Part shown: positions 8,907 through 18,300 of the stretch, piece by piece
How the letters are laid out: every line of letters starts with the position of its first letter
How positions within the stretch are numbered: the stretch's first letter is position 1
Assembly (NCBI GenBank): GCA_044223975.1
Contig: JBGALI010000001.1
Coordinates: 124,001-188,000, forward strand
Length of the DNA: 64,000 bases
Direction of reading: 5' to 3'
Source: CAZCPB01 sp044223975
Lineage (GTDB): Bacteria; Planctomycetota; Phycisphaerae; Phycisphaerales; UBA1924
The notes under the pieces: generated by a model
What the model was told of the DNA's origin: nothing
Databases searched by the model: none
The model's input: only the letters and a program-made list of their open reading frames with translations
Program-made: the position numbers and the translations under genes

Positions 8907-9097
8907 TCGAGTCTTGACACCCAAACATAACCAAAACACCTGTCTTCGCGTGAGCCCAACGCCCTGGCCGGTCATGGCCCGCTGCGGGCAGGCCGATACT
9001 CACCCGTGAACCGCGTGCGTGACGCGGTCGTAGGTCCGGCTGGAGAGGCCGAACAAACAGGACGACGCGGGTCCGAAAACACCCGCTCGTGAGAGGG
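8907..9097 (+). promoter_or_regulatory. Intergenic gap, possible promoter for the exosortase block
   Basis: A 191-bp gap separates the WecG gene from the exosortase block, unlike the tight overlaps on either side. A TTGACA hexamer lies at 8914-8919 inside an AT-richer patch, but no good -10 hexamer sits 16-18 bp downstream. Promoter assignment is therefore weak. No terminator hairpin with a T-run was seen, so read-through from the first block is likely. Confidence 0.25.
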
Positions 9098-10075
9098 ATG
9101 GCCGTGGATTCCCCGGTCGCACGATCGAGTCGGGATGATGCTGCGCTGTTGGTGCGCGCGGAGGCTGGGCCGAGAGGTGGTGTCGTTCCGCACCTTCGCG
9201 CGGTGGTTGTCTTGGCCGGGTCGGTTCGCGAGACTCCGTTCAGCCGCGACCTGGGACGCTCTCCCCTCGATCTTCCGCTCCGTGACGGCGAAACAGTGCT
9301 GCAGACCTGGTGCCGCGGCGCCGCTGATCTGGCCCGCGCCCTCGGACTGGCCGATCTTCCGGTGCGCGTCCTGGTCAACCGCAGCGCCAAGCTCCCGGAA
9401 TCGGTCTCCGCCGAGAGCGACATCCGTGTGACCGCGGAGTTTGACCCCCACGAGCTGCGCGGCAGCGCCGGCGTGCTCCGCGATATCGCCGAGGACTTTC
9501 GTCCCGACGACGTCATCTTGGTCGGCAACGCCTACCAGCTCGTTCTCGAGCCGCTCCCCGATTTGGTGGCCGCCATGGCCCGCGTCGGCGGCGACGTGAC
9601 GATCCTCACCGGTGATGACCAGGGCCCGATGGGCCTGAAACTGATCCGCCGCGCGGCCCTCGAGCCGGTGAAGGCGAAGGGATTTGTGGACTTCAACGAA
9701 CAGGCCATCCCGCTGATCGCCGCACAATTCGACGTGCGCGTGGCATCTTGCCCGGGGGCTCGCGCCATATCTCTCCGCACGCTCGACGGGTACATGGGCG
9801 CGCTCCGCCGGCTGCACGCCCCGCCGGGCTCCGAGTTTGACCCGCTCGCCGAGGACTGGTTCCGCACCTTCGCGATCATCGAGCCCGGGGCGGATGTCAG
9901 TGCGTCGGCCCGGGTTCACGACAGCGTGGTGCTGCGCGGCGCTCGCGTCGGCGTCGGCGCCGTCGTGGTGCGGTCTCTGGTCTGCGACGGCGCCTCGGTT
10001 GCTCCCGGGGAAGTCGTCTTCGATCGCGTCGTCGCGGCTCCCGGCGCCGCCCGGGCCAGGGAGAACGCCGCGTGA
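9098..10075 (+). CDS. Nucleotidyltransferase-like protein with C-terminal beta-helix
   Basis: A 325-residue protein started at the ATG at 9098; a GTG nine bases upstream is the alternative. The layout resembles sugar-phosphate nucleotidyltransferases: an N-terminal Rossmann-like strand 'RAVVVLAGSVRETPF', a mid-domain 'DVTILTGDDQGPMGLKLIRR', and a C-terminal hexapeptide-like stretch 'DVSASARVHDSVVLRGARVG'. The signature GxGTRxxPLT loop is not intact ('GSVRETPFSRDLGRSPLDLP'), so activity as a true pyrophosphorylase is uncertain. It may be a planctomycete-specific variant or a regulatory homologue. It is coupled to the exosortase gene by a GTGA overlap. Confidence 0.6.
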   Translation: MAVDSPVARSSRDDAALLVRAEAGPRGGVVPHLRAVVVLAGSVRETPFSRDLGRSPLDLPLRDGETVLQTWCRGAADLARALGLADLPVRVLVNRSAKLPESVSAESDIRVTAEFDPHELRGSAGVLRDIAEDFRPDDVILVGNAYQLVLEPLPDLVAAMARVGGDVTILTGDDQGPMGLKLIRRAALEPVKAKGFVDFNEQAIPLIAAQFDVRVASCPGARAISLRTLDGYMGALRRLHAPPGSEFDPLAEDWFRTFAIIEPGADVSASARVHDSVVLRGARVGVGAVVVRSLVCDGASVAPGEVVFDRVVAAPGAARARENAA

Positions 10076-10950
10076 TCCCCGCCATCCTCGCCAGGCAGGG
10101 CTGGACGATCTGGCACGCCGTCGCGGCCGTGGCGCTGACCGCCGCCGGGTTTTTCGTCACGTTCGACGCGTGGCGCGACATCGCTCAGATCGCGCGCGAC
10201 GACGCCGAGCAGAGCCACGTCCTGCTCGTGCCCATTGTTGCCGCGTGGATGCTCTGGTCGCGGCGCGTGCGCCTGCGTCACTGCCCTCCCTCCGGCGAGT
10301 GGATCGGCCCGCTGCTCGTGGCCGTCGGGTGGCTGCTGGCGTGGTTCGGCTATCACAACATGGTGCAGGCGGCCTGGCACCTGGGCGCCGTGCTCATCGT
10401 TGTCGGCGCCCCGCTCACCGTCCTGGGCAAGAACGTGGTCTTCAAGTTCCTGCCCGCGTTCCTCGTGCTCATCTTCCTGGTGCCCGTCCCCGGCTCGGTG
10501 CGCCAGTTCATCGCCGTGCCCCTGCAGACGTACACCGCCGCCGTGACGCAGGCGATCCTCGAGACCTTCGGGGTCAACGTCGAGCGGGCCGGCAACGTGC
10601 TCACCATCAATGGGACGGAAGTCGCGGTGGCCGAGGCGTGCAACGGGATGCGCATGGTCTTTGCGTTGATCCTGGTGTCGTACGCGTTCGCGTTCGGTCT
10701 CCCGCTCCGCAATTCGGCCCGCCTCGTGGTGCTCCTGGGGAGCCCTGTCGCGGCCCTCATCTGCAACGTCATCCGCCTGCTCCCTACCGTGCTGCTGTAC
10801 GGCTACGCCAACCACGATCTGGCCTCGCTCTTCCACGACGCCAGCGGCTGGCTCATGCTGCCGGTCGCGTTCCTGCTTCTCCTGGGCGTGCTCCGGGTGC
10901 TCAAGTGGGCGCTCGTCCCCGTCAACCGTTACACCCTGGCGTACCAGTAA
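10072..10950 (+). CDS. Exosortase (PEP-CTERM-type transpeptidase)
   Basis: A 292-residue polytopic membrane protein with about eight hydrophobic segments, read from a GTG that overlaps the upstream stop (GTGA). It belongs to the exosortase/archaeosortase family, integral membrane cysteine transpeptidases that recognise C-terminal PEP-like motifs. The three catalytic residues are in place: Cys190 in 'AEACNGMRM', Arg235 in 'ICNVIRLLPTVLLYG' and His255 in 'FHDASGW'. The presumed cargos are the VPxP-tailed secreted proteins elsewhere in this window. Its neighbours, EpsI-like, Wzz/BY-kinase, initiating sugar transferase and TPR genes, form the usual exosortase/exopolysaccharide setting. The subfamily was not assigned. 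Confidence 0.92.
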   Translation: MIPAILARQGWTIWHAVAAVALTAAGFFVTFDAWRDIAQIARDDAEQSHVLLVPIVAAWMLWSRRVRLRHCPPSGEWIGPLLVAVGWLLAWFGYHNMVQAAWHLGAVLIVVGAPLTVLGKNVVFKFLPAFLVLIFLVPVPGSVRQFIAVPLQTYTAAVTQAILETFGVNVERAGNVLTINGTEVAVAEACNGMRMVFALILVSYAFAFGLPLRNSARLVVLLGSPVAALICNVIRLLPTVLLYGYANHDLASLFHDASGWLMLPVAFLLLLGVLRVLKWALVPVNRYTLAYQ

Positions 10951-10978
10951 TGGCCCGCCGAATTCGAATGCCCGTCCT

Positions 10979-11674
10979 ATGAAGCTGATCCCACTCTCGA
11001 TCTCGATCGCGCTGCTCTCCGGCGTGGCCTGGGAGACGGGCTCGCGCCCGCGCCCCGAAGACGCCGCGCCCTTTCACCGCAATATCCGCGAGTTCTTCGA
11101 CGCCTTCCCGTACCGGATCGGGGCCTGGGTCGGCACCGACAACGCGGCCACACCATCGGCCCAGCAAATCCTCCGCCCCAACGTCCTTGTGAGCCGCAAC
11201 TACCGCAACGCCGAGAACGGACGCGCTGCCAGCCTCCTGTTCGTGCAGTGCCGCGACTCGCGCGACATGTCCGGGCACTACCCGCCCGTGTGCTACCCGG
11301 CGCACGGCTGGGAGAAGGAGTTCGGGCGCACCGACGAGACCCTGCACGTCGGCGCCGCCGACATCCCCATGAGCCGCTATGTCTTCGAGCGCAGCGGCTT
11401 CAACCGGCACCAGAAGATCGTGATCTACCAGTTCTTCGTGCTCCCGGGGCGCGGCTTCGCGACCTCGATGGACGCGGTCCGTGAAGCCGGAGCCGACTAC
11501 CCGATGCGCGCGTTCGGGGCCGCCCAGGTGCAGGTGGTCCTGGATTCCGGCCTCCCGGAGGAGCAGCAGCGTGCGACCGCCGTCGAACTCCTCGGCCCGC
11601 TGATGCCCGTTCTCGGCGCCATCGCGCACACCTCCACGACCAACGCGCCGGACCGCGCAGGGACCAACCCATGA
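10979..11674 (+). CDS. Exosortase-associated EpsI-family protein (DUF3485)
   Basis: A 231-residue protein with a short hydrophobic N-terminus ('LIPLSISIALLSGVAW') serving as signal or anchor. The body resembles the EpsI/DUF3485 family that follows or is fused to exosortases. Family marks include 'FPYRIGAWVGTD', 'SLLFVQCRDSRDMSGHYPPVCYPAHGW' (reported here only as two blocks: SLLFVQC and CYPAHGW) and 'VIYQFFVLPGRGF'. Its biochemical role is not established; it is thought to help exosortase or polysaccharide export at the periplasmic side. It starts 28 bp after the exosortase gene and overlaps the next start by ATGA. Confidence 0.85.
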   Translation: MKLIPLSISIALLSGVAWETGSRPRPEDAAPFHRNIREFFDAFPYRIGAWVGTDNAATPSAQQILRPNVLVSRNYRNAENGRAASLLFVQCRDSRDMSGHYPPVCYPAHGWEKEFGRTDETLHVGAADIPMSRYVFERSGFNRHQKIVIYQFFVLPGRGFATSMDAVREAGADYPMRAFGAAQVQVVLDSGLPEEQQRATAVELLGPLMPVLGAIAHTSTTNAPDRAGTNP

Positions 11675-13902
11675 GCCACCCGCCGATGTACCTCGATTCG
11701 CACGCGGGCGCCACCAGGGAAATGCCCCTTCTCGACGGCGCGGTGCACGACCGGCCCCAGGTCGGTGCCCTCACGCTCCTGCACCGGTTGCTGCGCGGCC
11801 GCTACGTCCTCGTGATCATCCTGGGAACTCTCGGCGCCGTCGCGGGTGGCGTCGGCGGCTATCTCTCGCAGGAGCCGCTCTTCCGCTGCGAGGGTCAGGT
11901 GCAGGTCCTGACTCCTCAGGTGGTCTTCCGGCCCACGCCCGAAACCCAGCCCATGAACGAGCGGCAGGTGAACACTCAGGCCGCGTTCCTCTCGTCGGAA
12001 CGGGTCATCGCCGCGGCCATGAACAGCGACGAGTGGCGGGCGACCGGCCGTGGCAGGGACCCCCAGACCGAGCGGAAATTCCGCGAGTCGCTCCAGGTGA
12101 TCGCCAACCGCGATAACGCCGAACTGATTCGGGTGTCATTCACCGACCCTGCGGCCCCCGTGGCCCGGGCCGCCATCGACGCCGTGCTCAACGCGTACAA
12201 CGAGATCTTCGTGAAGGGCGCCCAGACTTCCGAGGAAGAGTTCAAGGTCCGGACCCTCGACGAGGAGCGAAAGAAACTCGACACCGATATCGCTTCCATT
12301 CAGACGCAGATCCAGGCGCTCGCCTCCGAGTACGCCACCGAGGATCTGAGCATGCTGCTGCAGTCTCGCCTCACCCAGCAGGTCCAGCGCGAACAGGACC
12401 TGGCCGCGTTCCGACGCGAGGTTGCGCTCCGGGAGGTCGGTCCCAAGATCCCCGGCCCGCCGGGCGGCGGCGCCTCGGAAAGCCCGGCGACCAGTCTTTC
12501 GAACGAGGAGATCGCGGTCCTCTACCCGCGGATGCGCCAGCTGCTCGAGCACCGCTCTGAGCTTGTGGGCATGATCACCACCCAGCTACAGACCGTGAAG
12601 GAGGAGCACCGATCGGTCAAGCAGCTCCGCAGCGAACTCGCCGCGCTTGAGAAGAACATCGCGCTGGAAGCGACCAAGTTCATCGAAGGGCGGGCCGTTC
12701 CCAACGCCGACATCGCCAACCAGACCCGCGCGATGAGCACCGACCAGCTCAAGGCGGCCCTGATCCGCGAGGAGGCGGACTTCAACGACTGGCGCGAAAA
12801 AACCATCCAGCTCGGGACCACCAAGTTCAAGCTCGACGACCTCCGCCACCGCAAGGCCCAGCTCCAGTCCGACCTTCAGAGCATCGAGGAGCGTCGCAAG
12901 GAGCTGAGAATCCAGGCCGGCAACCGCGGGGAGGGCCAGCAGCGCATCCGCATCTACCCCCCGGTCGACACGCCGTCGCTGGCCGCGGTCGATCGGCGCG
13001 TGCGCATGGGCGTGATGGGCCTCGTGGGCGGGGCGGGGCTCCCGATCGGGTTGATCGCGCTGTGGGGGCTGTGGCAGCACAAGAACAAGTTCACCTACTC
13101 CGACGAGGCAAGGGAGCGGGGCCCGCGGGCCACGCTCCTGGGTATCCTCCCCCAGCTGCCGCGCGACCTCGCCGACCCCGAGCAGGGCGCCGCGGCCGCG
13201 CACTGTGTTCACCAGATGCGGACGCTGCTGCAGATCGGCGGCGAGAACCGCAAGGTCTTCGCGATCACCAGCTCGACCGCCGGTGACGGCAAGACCAGCC
13301 TGGCGCTCTCCCTGGGCATGTCGTTCGCCGCCTCCGGCACCCGCACCCTGCTCATCGACTTCGACATGATCGGTCGGGGACTCAGCTCGGCGCTCAAGTG
13401 CCGGCCCGAGCACGGCCTGGCCGCCGCGCTCGAGAAGGGCTCGATGAACGGCAGCATCGTCAGTACGGGGATCGAGCGCCTGTCGCTCCTGCCCGCGGGG
13501 CGCGACGACGAGCGTTTCGTCAGCCGGCTCGCCGGCCCCATCGTGCGCGAGCTGATCGAGTCCGCCCGCGCCCAGTATGACATCGTGATCATCGACACCG
13601 GCCCCATCCTGGGGAGCCTCGAGGCCAATTTTGTCAGCTCCGAGGCCGACGCGGTGGTGCTCGTGGTGGGCCGAGGCCAGCAGCGCGCGTACGTCGACCG
13701 CGCCTTCGAGCAGCTCCACACGCTCGGCGCCCGCGTCGCCGGGATGGTCTTCAACCGTGCCTCGACCACCGACTTCATGCAGTCGGCCACCAGCACCTCG
13801 TTCAGGTCCGTCCGGCACGATCCCGTCCCGCCGGTCGATCCCAAGGACGTGCCCGACTACGAGCCGATCGCCCGCACTGTCGCACTGGACATCCGACGCT
13901 AG
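11671..13902 (+). CDS. Wzz/GumC-type chain-length protein fused to a BY-kinase domain
   Basis: A 743-residue bacterial tyrosine-kinase-type polysaccharide co-polymerase. A first membrane segment lies near residues 45-65 ('YVLVIILGTLGAVAGGVGG'). It is followed by a long periplasmic part with coiled-coil stretches (about 170-430), a second membrane segment near 450 ('GVMGLVGGAGLPIGLIALW') and a cytoplasmic P-loop domain. Walker A is 'STAGDGKTSLAL' (near residue 540), Walker A' is 'TLLIDFDMIGRG' and Walker B is 'YDIVIIDTGP'. Such proteins control polymer length and export. The C-terminus lacks the usual cluster of tyrosines, with a single Tyr near the end, so autophosphorylation may be reduced or absent. 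It is coupled to the EpsI-like gene. Confidence 0.88.
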   Translation: MSHPPMYLDSHAGATREMPLLDGAVHDRPQVGALTLLHRLLRGRYVLVIILGTLGAVAGGVGGYLSQEPLFRCEGQVQVLTPQVVFRPTPETQPMNERQVNTQAAFLSSERVIAAAMNSDEWRATGRGRDPQTERKFRESLQVIANRDNAELIRVSFTDPAAPVARAAIDAVLNAYNEIFVKGAQTSEEEFKVRTLDEERKKLDTDIASIQTQIQALASEYATEDLSMLLQSRLTQQVQREQDLAAFRREVALREVGPKIPGPPGGGASESPATSLSNEEIAVLYPRMRQLLEHRSELVGMITTQLQTVKEEHRSVKQLRSELAALEKNIALEATKFIEGRAVPNADIANQTRAMSTDQLKAALIREEADFNDWREKTIQLGTTKFKLDDLRHRKAQLQSDLQSIEERRKELRIQAGNRGEGQQRIRIYPPVDTPSLAAVDRRVRMGVMGLVGGAGLPIGLIALWGLWQHKNKFTYSDEARERGPRATLLGILPQLPRDLADPEQGAAAAHCVHQMRTLLQIGGENRKVFAITSSTAGDGKTSLALSLGMSFAASGTRTLLIDFDMIGRGLSSALKCRPEHGLAAALEKGSMNGSIVSTGIERLSLLPAGRDDERFVSRLAGPIVRELIESARAQYDIVIIDTGPILGSLEANFVSSEADAVVLVVGRGQQRAYVDRAFEQLHTLGARVAGMVFNRASTTDFMQSATSTSFRSVRHDPVPPVDPKDVPDYEPIARTVALDIRR

Positions 13903-13920
13903 GATCGCACCCGCACGACC

Positions 13921-15333
13921 ATGACCGCGACCATCACCAACCCGGACAGGACGCTCTGGGGGCTCGACGTCTTCGATCTCCACGCACGCTTCTGGGCGTC
14001 GCGGGGGGTGCAGGTCGTTCGCCTCGGCGAGCGATCGGAGATCGTCCCGCACGCCGAGCTCTTCCTCCTCACCGATCCGCGCACGCTCACGCTCTTCCGG
14101 CCCGCGGCCATCCTCGACACCCTGTGCTGGATGAACGCAGACCTCGTCGCCGTGCGACTCGTCGAGGCCCGGCGCGACGGCTACCGGGAGCGGGTCGTGT
14201 CGGACGAAAGCGGCCGCTTCCGTCGCTTCGAGCGCATGTATCACGGCGCCGACCCGCAGAAGGCCCGCCTGGGCCTCACCAGCGACCGTGAGCTCGCCCA
14301 GGTCTGGCAATCGTCCCCGGATCCCCGCGAGGGTTGGCGACGGCTGCGCCGCCTCGTGCCGCGGCCGCAGCGCCACTCCGCGACCGTCCGCGCCAAGGTC
14401 TACGACGCGTCCTTCCCGGAAGAGACCGCCCGGTTTCTCCGCGAGCTGGTCCAGATCTGGCGGCGGCCCGACGCCACCATCGGCCGCATCCGGCAGGTTC
14501 AGTCGGGCGTGTGGGCCGATGAGACCGCGGGCGTGCGGGTCGGCCCGGGCGTCCGCGGCCCGCTCTGGATCGGCGCCGGCCGGCAATTGCCGACCGACGC
14601 CTCTGCGGTGGGTCCGGCCGTCATGTGGGACCGGCCCGACGCGCGCCCCGCGGAGCGGACGATCGAGTGGCTTGAGCTCGAGCCGCTCTCGGGAACCATG
14701 AACCGCCCGCTGTCGCCCAACGCGCACGCCAAGCGACCCTTCAAGCGGATGTTCGACATTGTCTTTGCCCTCTTTGCGCTGGCCCTCACGCTCCCGCTCT
14801 ACCCCTTCATCGCGCTGGCCATCGTCATCGAGGACGGCTTCCCCGTTTTCTTCGGGCACACCCGCCAGACGCTCGGAGGTCGCGACTTCAACTGTCTGAA
14901 GTTCCGCTCGATGCGCCGTGATGCCGAGGCGATCAAGGCCCGGCTCGCAGGCCGGAACCAGGCCGACGGGCCGCAGTTCTACATCAAGGACGACCCGCGC
15001 CTCACCCGCGTCGGCCGGTTCCTGCGCGCCTTCCAGCTCGACGAACTCCCCCAGTTCATCAACGTTCTTAAGGGTGACATGTCGGTGGTCGGGCCGCGTC
15101 CGAGCCCCAACAAAGAGAACCAGTTCTGTCCCGCGTGGCGCGAAGCTCGCCTGAGCGTCCGGCCCGGCGTGACCGGGCTGTGGCAGACCAGCCGCACCCG
15201 CGTCGAGGGCGCTGACTTCCAAGAGTGGATCAAGTACGACATCGAGTACGTGGAGCGCCAGTCCGCGTCTCTGGACGCGTGGATCATCTGGCGCACCATC
15301 GCGATCGTCTTCCGAGAGGTGATCAAGCCATGA
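13921..15333 (+). CDS. Initiating sugar transferase with nucleotidyltransferase-like N-terminus
   Basis: A 470-residue protein. The last ~215 residues are a bacterial sugar transferase (Bac_transf, WcaJ/PglC-like phosphoglycosyltransferase). It has a membrane segment at 'MFDIVFALFALALTLPLYP', then 'NCLKFRSMRRDAE', 'RLTRVGRFLRAFQLDELPQF' and 'DMSVVGPRPSP', the catalytic core, and 'VRPGVTGLWQ'. It would load the first sugar phosphate onto a polyprenyl phosphate. The first ~240 residues replace the usual four-helix/CoA-binding part. They look like a degenerate NDP-sugar pyrophosphorylase with 'DLVAVRLVEARRDGYRE' and a short beta-helix-like stretch ('TAGVRVGPGVRGPLWIGAG'). The N-terminal assignment is weak. 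The gene overlaps the TPR gene by ATGA. Confidence 0.87.
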   Translation: MTATITNPDRTLWGLDVFDLHARFWASRGVQVVRLGERSEIVPHAELFLLTDPRTLTLFRPAAILDTLCWMNADLVAVRLVEARRDGYRERVVSDESGRFRRFERMYHGADPQKARLGLTSDRELAQVWQSSPDPREGWRRLRRLVPRPQRHSATVRAKVYDASFPEETARFLRELVQIWRRPDATIGRIRQVQSGVWADETAGVRVGPGVRGPLWIGAGRQLPTDASAVGPAVMWDRPDARPAERTIEWLELEPLSGTMNRPLSPNAHAKRPFKRMFDIVFALFALALTLPLYPFIALAIVIEDGFPVFFGHTRQTLGGRDFNCLKFRSMRRDAEAIKARLAGRNQADGPQFYIKDDPRLTRVGRFLRAFQLDELPQFINVLKGDMSVVGPRPSPNKENQFCPAWREARLSVRPGVTGLWQTSRTRVEGADFQEWIKYDIEYVERQSASLDAWIIWRTIAIVFREVIKP

Positions 15334-18300
15334 GCCTGAAGCCCAAGACCTCCCGGCGCCTCGCCCTCGCGGGCGTGCTCCTGGTCCTCGCCGTCGGCGC
15401 GTTCGTATCGCTGGTCTTTGTCCGCCAGTGGCAGAGAGAGCGGGCAGCCCGCACCGCCCGCGCCGAGGGCATGGCCTTCTACGAGAAGCACGCCTACACC
15501 CAGGCCTCCGAACAGCTCTACAAATCGCTCCGGGCCAACCCTTCGGACGTCGAGGCGTGGCGTGCCTTCGGCGATTGCTGGGAGCACGACGAGCAGCCCG
15601 AACTGCGCAACCTGCCCGCCGCCATCAACGCCTACTCGCGCGTCTACGACCTCGACCCCGCCGACCGCGCCACGGCCCTCAAGCTCCTCTCGCTTTACAA
15701 CCGCGTCGGGCAGTTCCAGGAGGCCAAAACCCTCGCCGCACGCCTCCAGCCCGCCCGCCTCGCCGACGCCGGCCCGGAGAGCTTTGAGGTCCTCCGCGAA
15801 GAGGCCACGGCTCGCGCCGGGCTCAAGCAATTCGATGATCGGTTCGGAGAGGTGACCGACCGCATGGTCGCGCTGCGGCCCGACGACTTCACCGCCAACC
15901 TCCTCCGCGCCGGGTACCTGCGCGAGAACAAGCGCGGCCCGGACGCGCTCACCCTGGTGTCCAACGCCGTCCGCGATCACCCGACGAGCCGTCCCCTCAA
16001 GCTCCTCCTCGCGCTCGTGAGCGCCCAGGAATCGGCCAGCGCCGATCCTGCCGAGCTGTTCACCGCCGCGTGCAGCACCGCCGGGCTGGACCCGCAGACC
16101 GGCGCCGTGCTCGTGCCGGTGGAATACCGCGACAAGGACTTCATCTTCCGCCTCGTCACGCTGTTCGACGCGTGGTCCCGGTTCGCGCATTCCGAATCGA
16201 TTCTCCGTGCCGCGGCCGCGGCCCCCGACGCCGATCCCGAGGTCCTCCGCCTGTCCGTCCGGCGCTCCTGGCAGATGGGCCGCAACGCCGACGTCGCCGC
16301 GCGGCTCGAGGGGATCGACACCTCCGCCGGCGGCGCCCACTCCGACCTGCTCGCGTTCCGGGCCATGGCCCTGCATGACCTGGGCCGGGCCGCCGACGCC
16401 CAGCAAGTCGTGAGCGCGCTCAAGCTCCGCTCGGACTACCGCGCTCGTGCATGGTCGAAGGCGTTCGAGGTCGTGCCCGACATGTCGACGGCCGCCGCCG
16501 TCACGCCGACCGAGGGCGTGAAGACGCTCCGCGCCGCGCTGAAGGAGTCCCCCGGCGAGCCCGCCATCTCGATGCTCCTCGGACAGACCCTGGCCTCGCT
16601 CGGCCGGTTCGAAGAAGCCCAAGAGGCGTGGAAGGACGCCGCCGCCGCGGCCCCCGGTTGGGCCGCGCCCTACGTCGAATCGTCGCGCGCGCTGCTGAAC
16701 GAAGGGCGTGCGGACGAGGCCATGGCCATGGCCAAGCTCGCCATGCAGGCGTTCCCCTCCAACGTCTCGGCGAACGTCGCGTTCCTCAACGCACAGTCCG
16801 CTCTCATCGAGCGCGGCGGCGCATCCGCCGGAAATCCCCGCGACTTGGCTCAGCGCCTCGACGACGCGGCGCGCCAGGTGGAGGGTGTGACCGATCCCGC
16901 CGCCCGTCGCTCCCTCGCGGCGAGCATCACCCCCGCGCGGGCCATTCTCGCGGCTCGGTCGGGCCGCGCCGACGAGGCTCGCGCGATCATCCGGGCAGCG
17001 ATCGCGGCCCCCGGCGAGCCCGATCAGACGCTCATGCGCCGTCTGGCGATGCTGAGCGCTCGCGAAAAGCTGGGCGTCGAGGAGGAGTGTCTCGCCCGCG
17101 CCGACCAGGGGCGGGTGCCCTCCGCGTCAAGCGCCCTGGGGCGCGCGTACACCCTGCTCGAATCCGGGCGGGCGGCCGAGGGCCTGGCGCTCCTGAAGTC
17201 CGGTCTCGAAGGCTCCGCCGGTCGCGATCGGCTCGACTGGGCCCGCGCCCAGGCCGAGTTCCTCGACGCCAGCGGCGATGCCGCGGCGCTCGACGCGTGG
17301 AAATCGCTGTGCGACGCCAACCCCGAAGAGTTGTCGCTCCAGCTCGCGGCGCTGCGGGCCCGCAGCGCCGCCGGCGACCTGGCCTTCGTCGACCGCCTCA
17401 CAGAGCGTGTCAACCGGCTGTCCAACGTCGAGGAGACCCGCCCCCTGGCCGTCACGCGGCTGGCTCGGGCCCGCGCCCTGCTTTCAGGGCAACCGGGATC
17501 CAAGGCCCGCGACGAGGCGGTCTCGCTGCTGCGCGCTCTCACGCTCGAATCCGGCGACGGCTACGACGTCCGCTCGCTGCTCGTCGCGGCCTTGCTGATG
17601 GACGTTCCCGAGCGAGGCATCAAGCCCGACCCGCTCGGCGCGCTCGAGCAACTCCGGGCCATGCTCCAGGTCGCCCCCGACAAGGCCTTGGTCTCGCTCC
17701 AGATCGGCACGGTCCTGCAGCAGCAGCGCGAGTTCGACCGCGCCCGGGAAGAGTTGCAGCGCGTCGCGGCAGCGCCCGACGCCAGGCCCGAGGTCCGGCA
17801 GCGTGCCATCGATCTGCTCATCGCCCAAGCCGATTTCGCCGGCGCCGTCGGTCCGTTCCGCGCCCTCCTGGACTTGCTCGGCGACCGTGCGGAGCCCGCC
17901 CAGTGGATCAGGCTGGCCTCGGTCCACCGCGCTTTGCGGCAGGACGCGCTCGCCCTTGCGATCTACAAGCAACTGGCCGCGACTCTGCCGGATGATCCAG
18001 ACCAGGTCGCCCAGATCGCCGACGGCATCGCGCTCGATGGCGATCGTGCGCAGGCGGAGCAGGTCCTGAAGCACCTCGACACGCTCAAGCTCGAGCCCGG
18101 CCGCCGCGAGCTCCTTCTCGCCAGATACTGGGACCGTCGTTCCGACGCCAAGCGCGCCGCCGAGTACTTCGAGCAGGCCATTGCCGCGGCACCCGACCGT
18201 GCCGAGCCTTGGACCCGCTACGCGCAGTTCTGCACCGCGCACGCCGAATTGGATAAGGCAGACGACCTCGTAAAGCGGGGCCTTGCCAAAAACCCCGCCA

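Noticed and set aside
8907..9097. Possible c-di-GMP-type riboswitch before the exosortase block
   Set aside because: Some hairpins can be drawn, but the conserved GEMM core bases are absent.
12586..15222. Long open frame on the minus strand opposite the BY-kinase and sugar transferase genes
   Set aside because: Its translation is low-complexity and shows no domain. High GC opens such mirror frames, and the plus strand has clear motifs.
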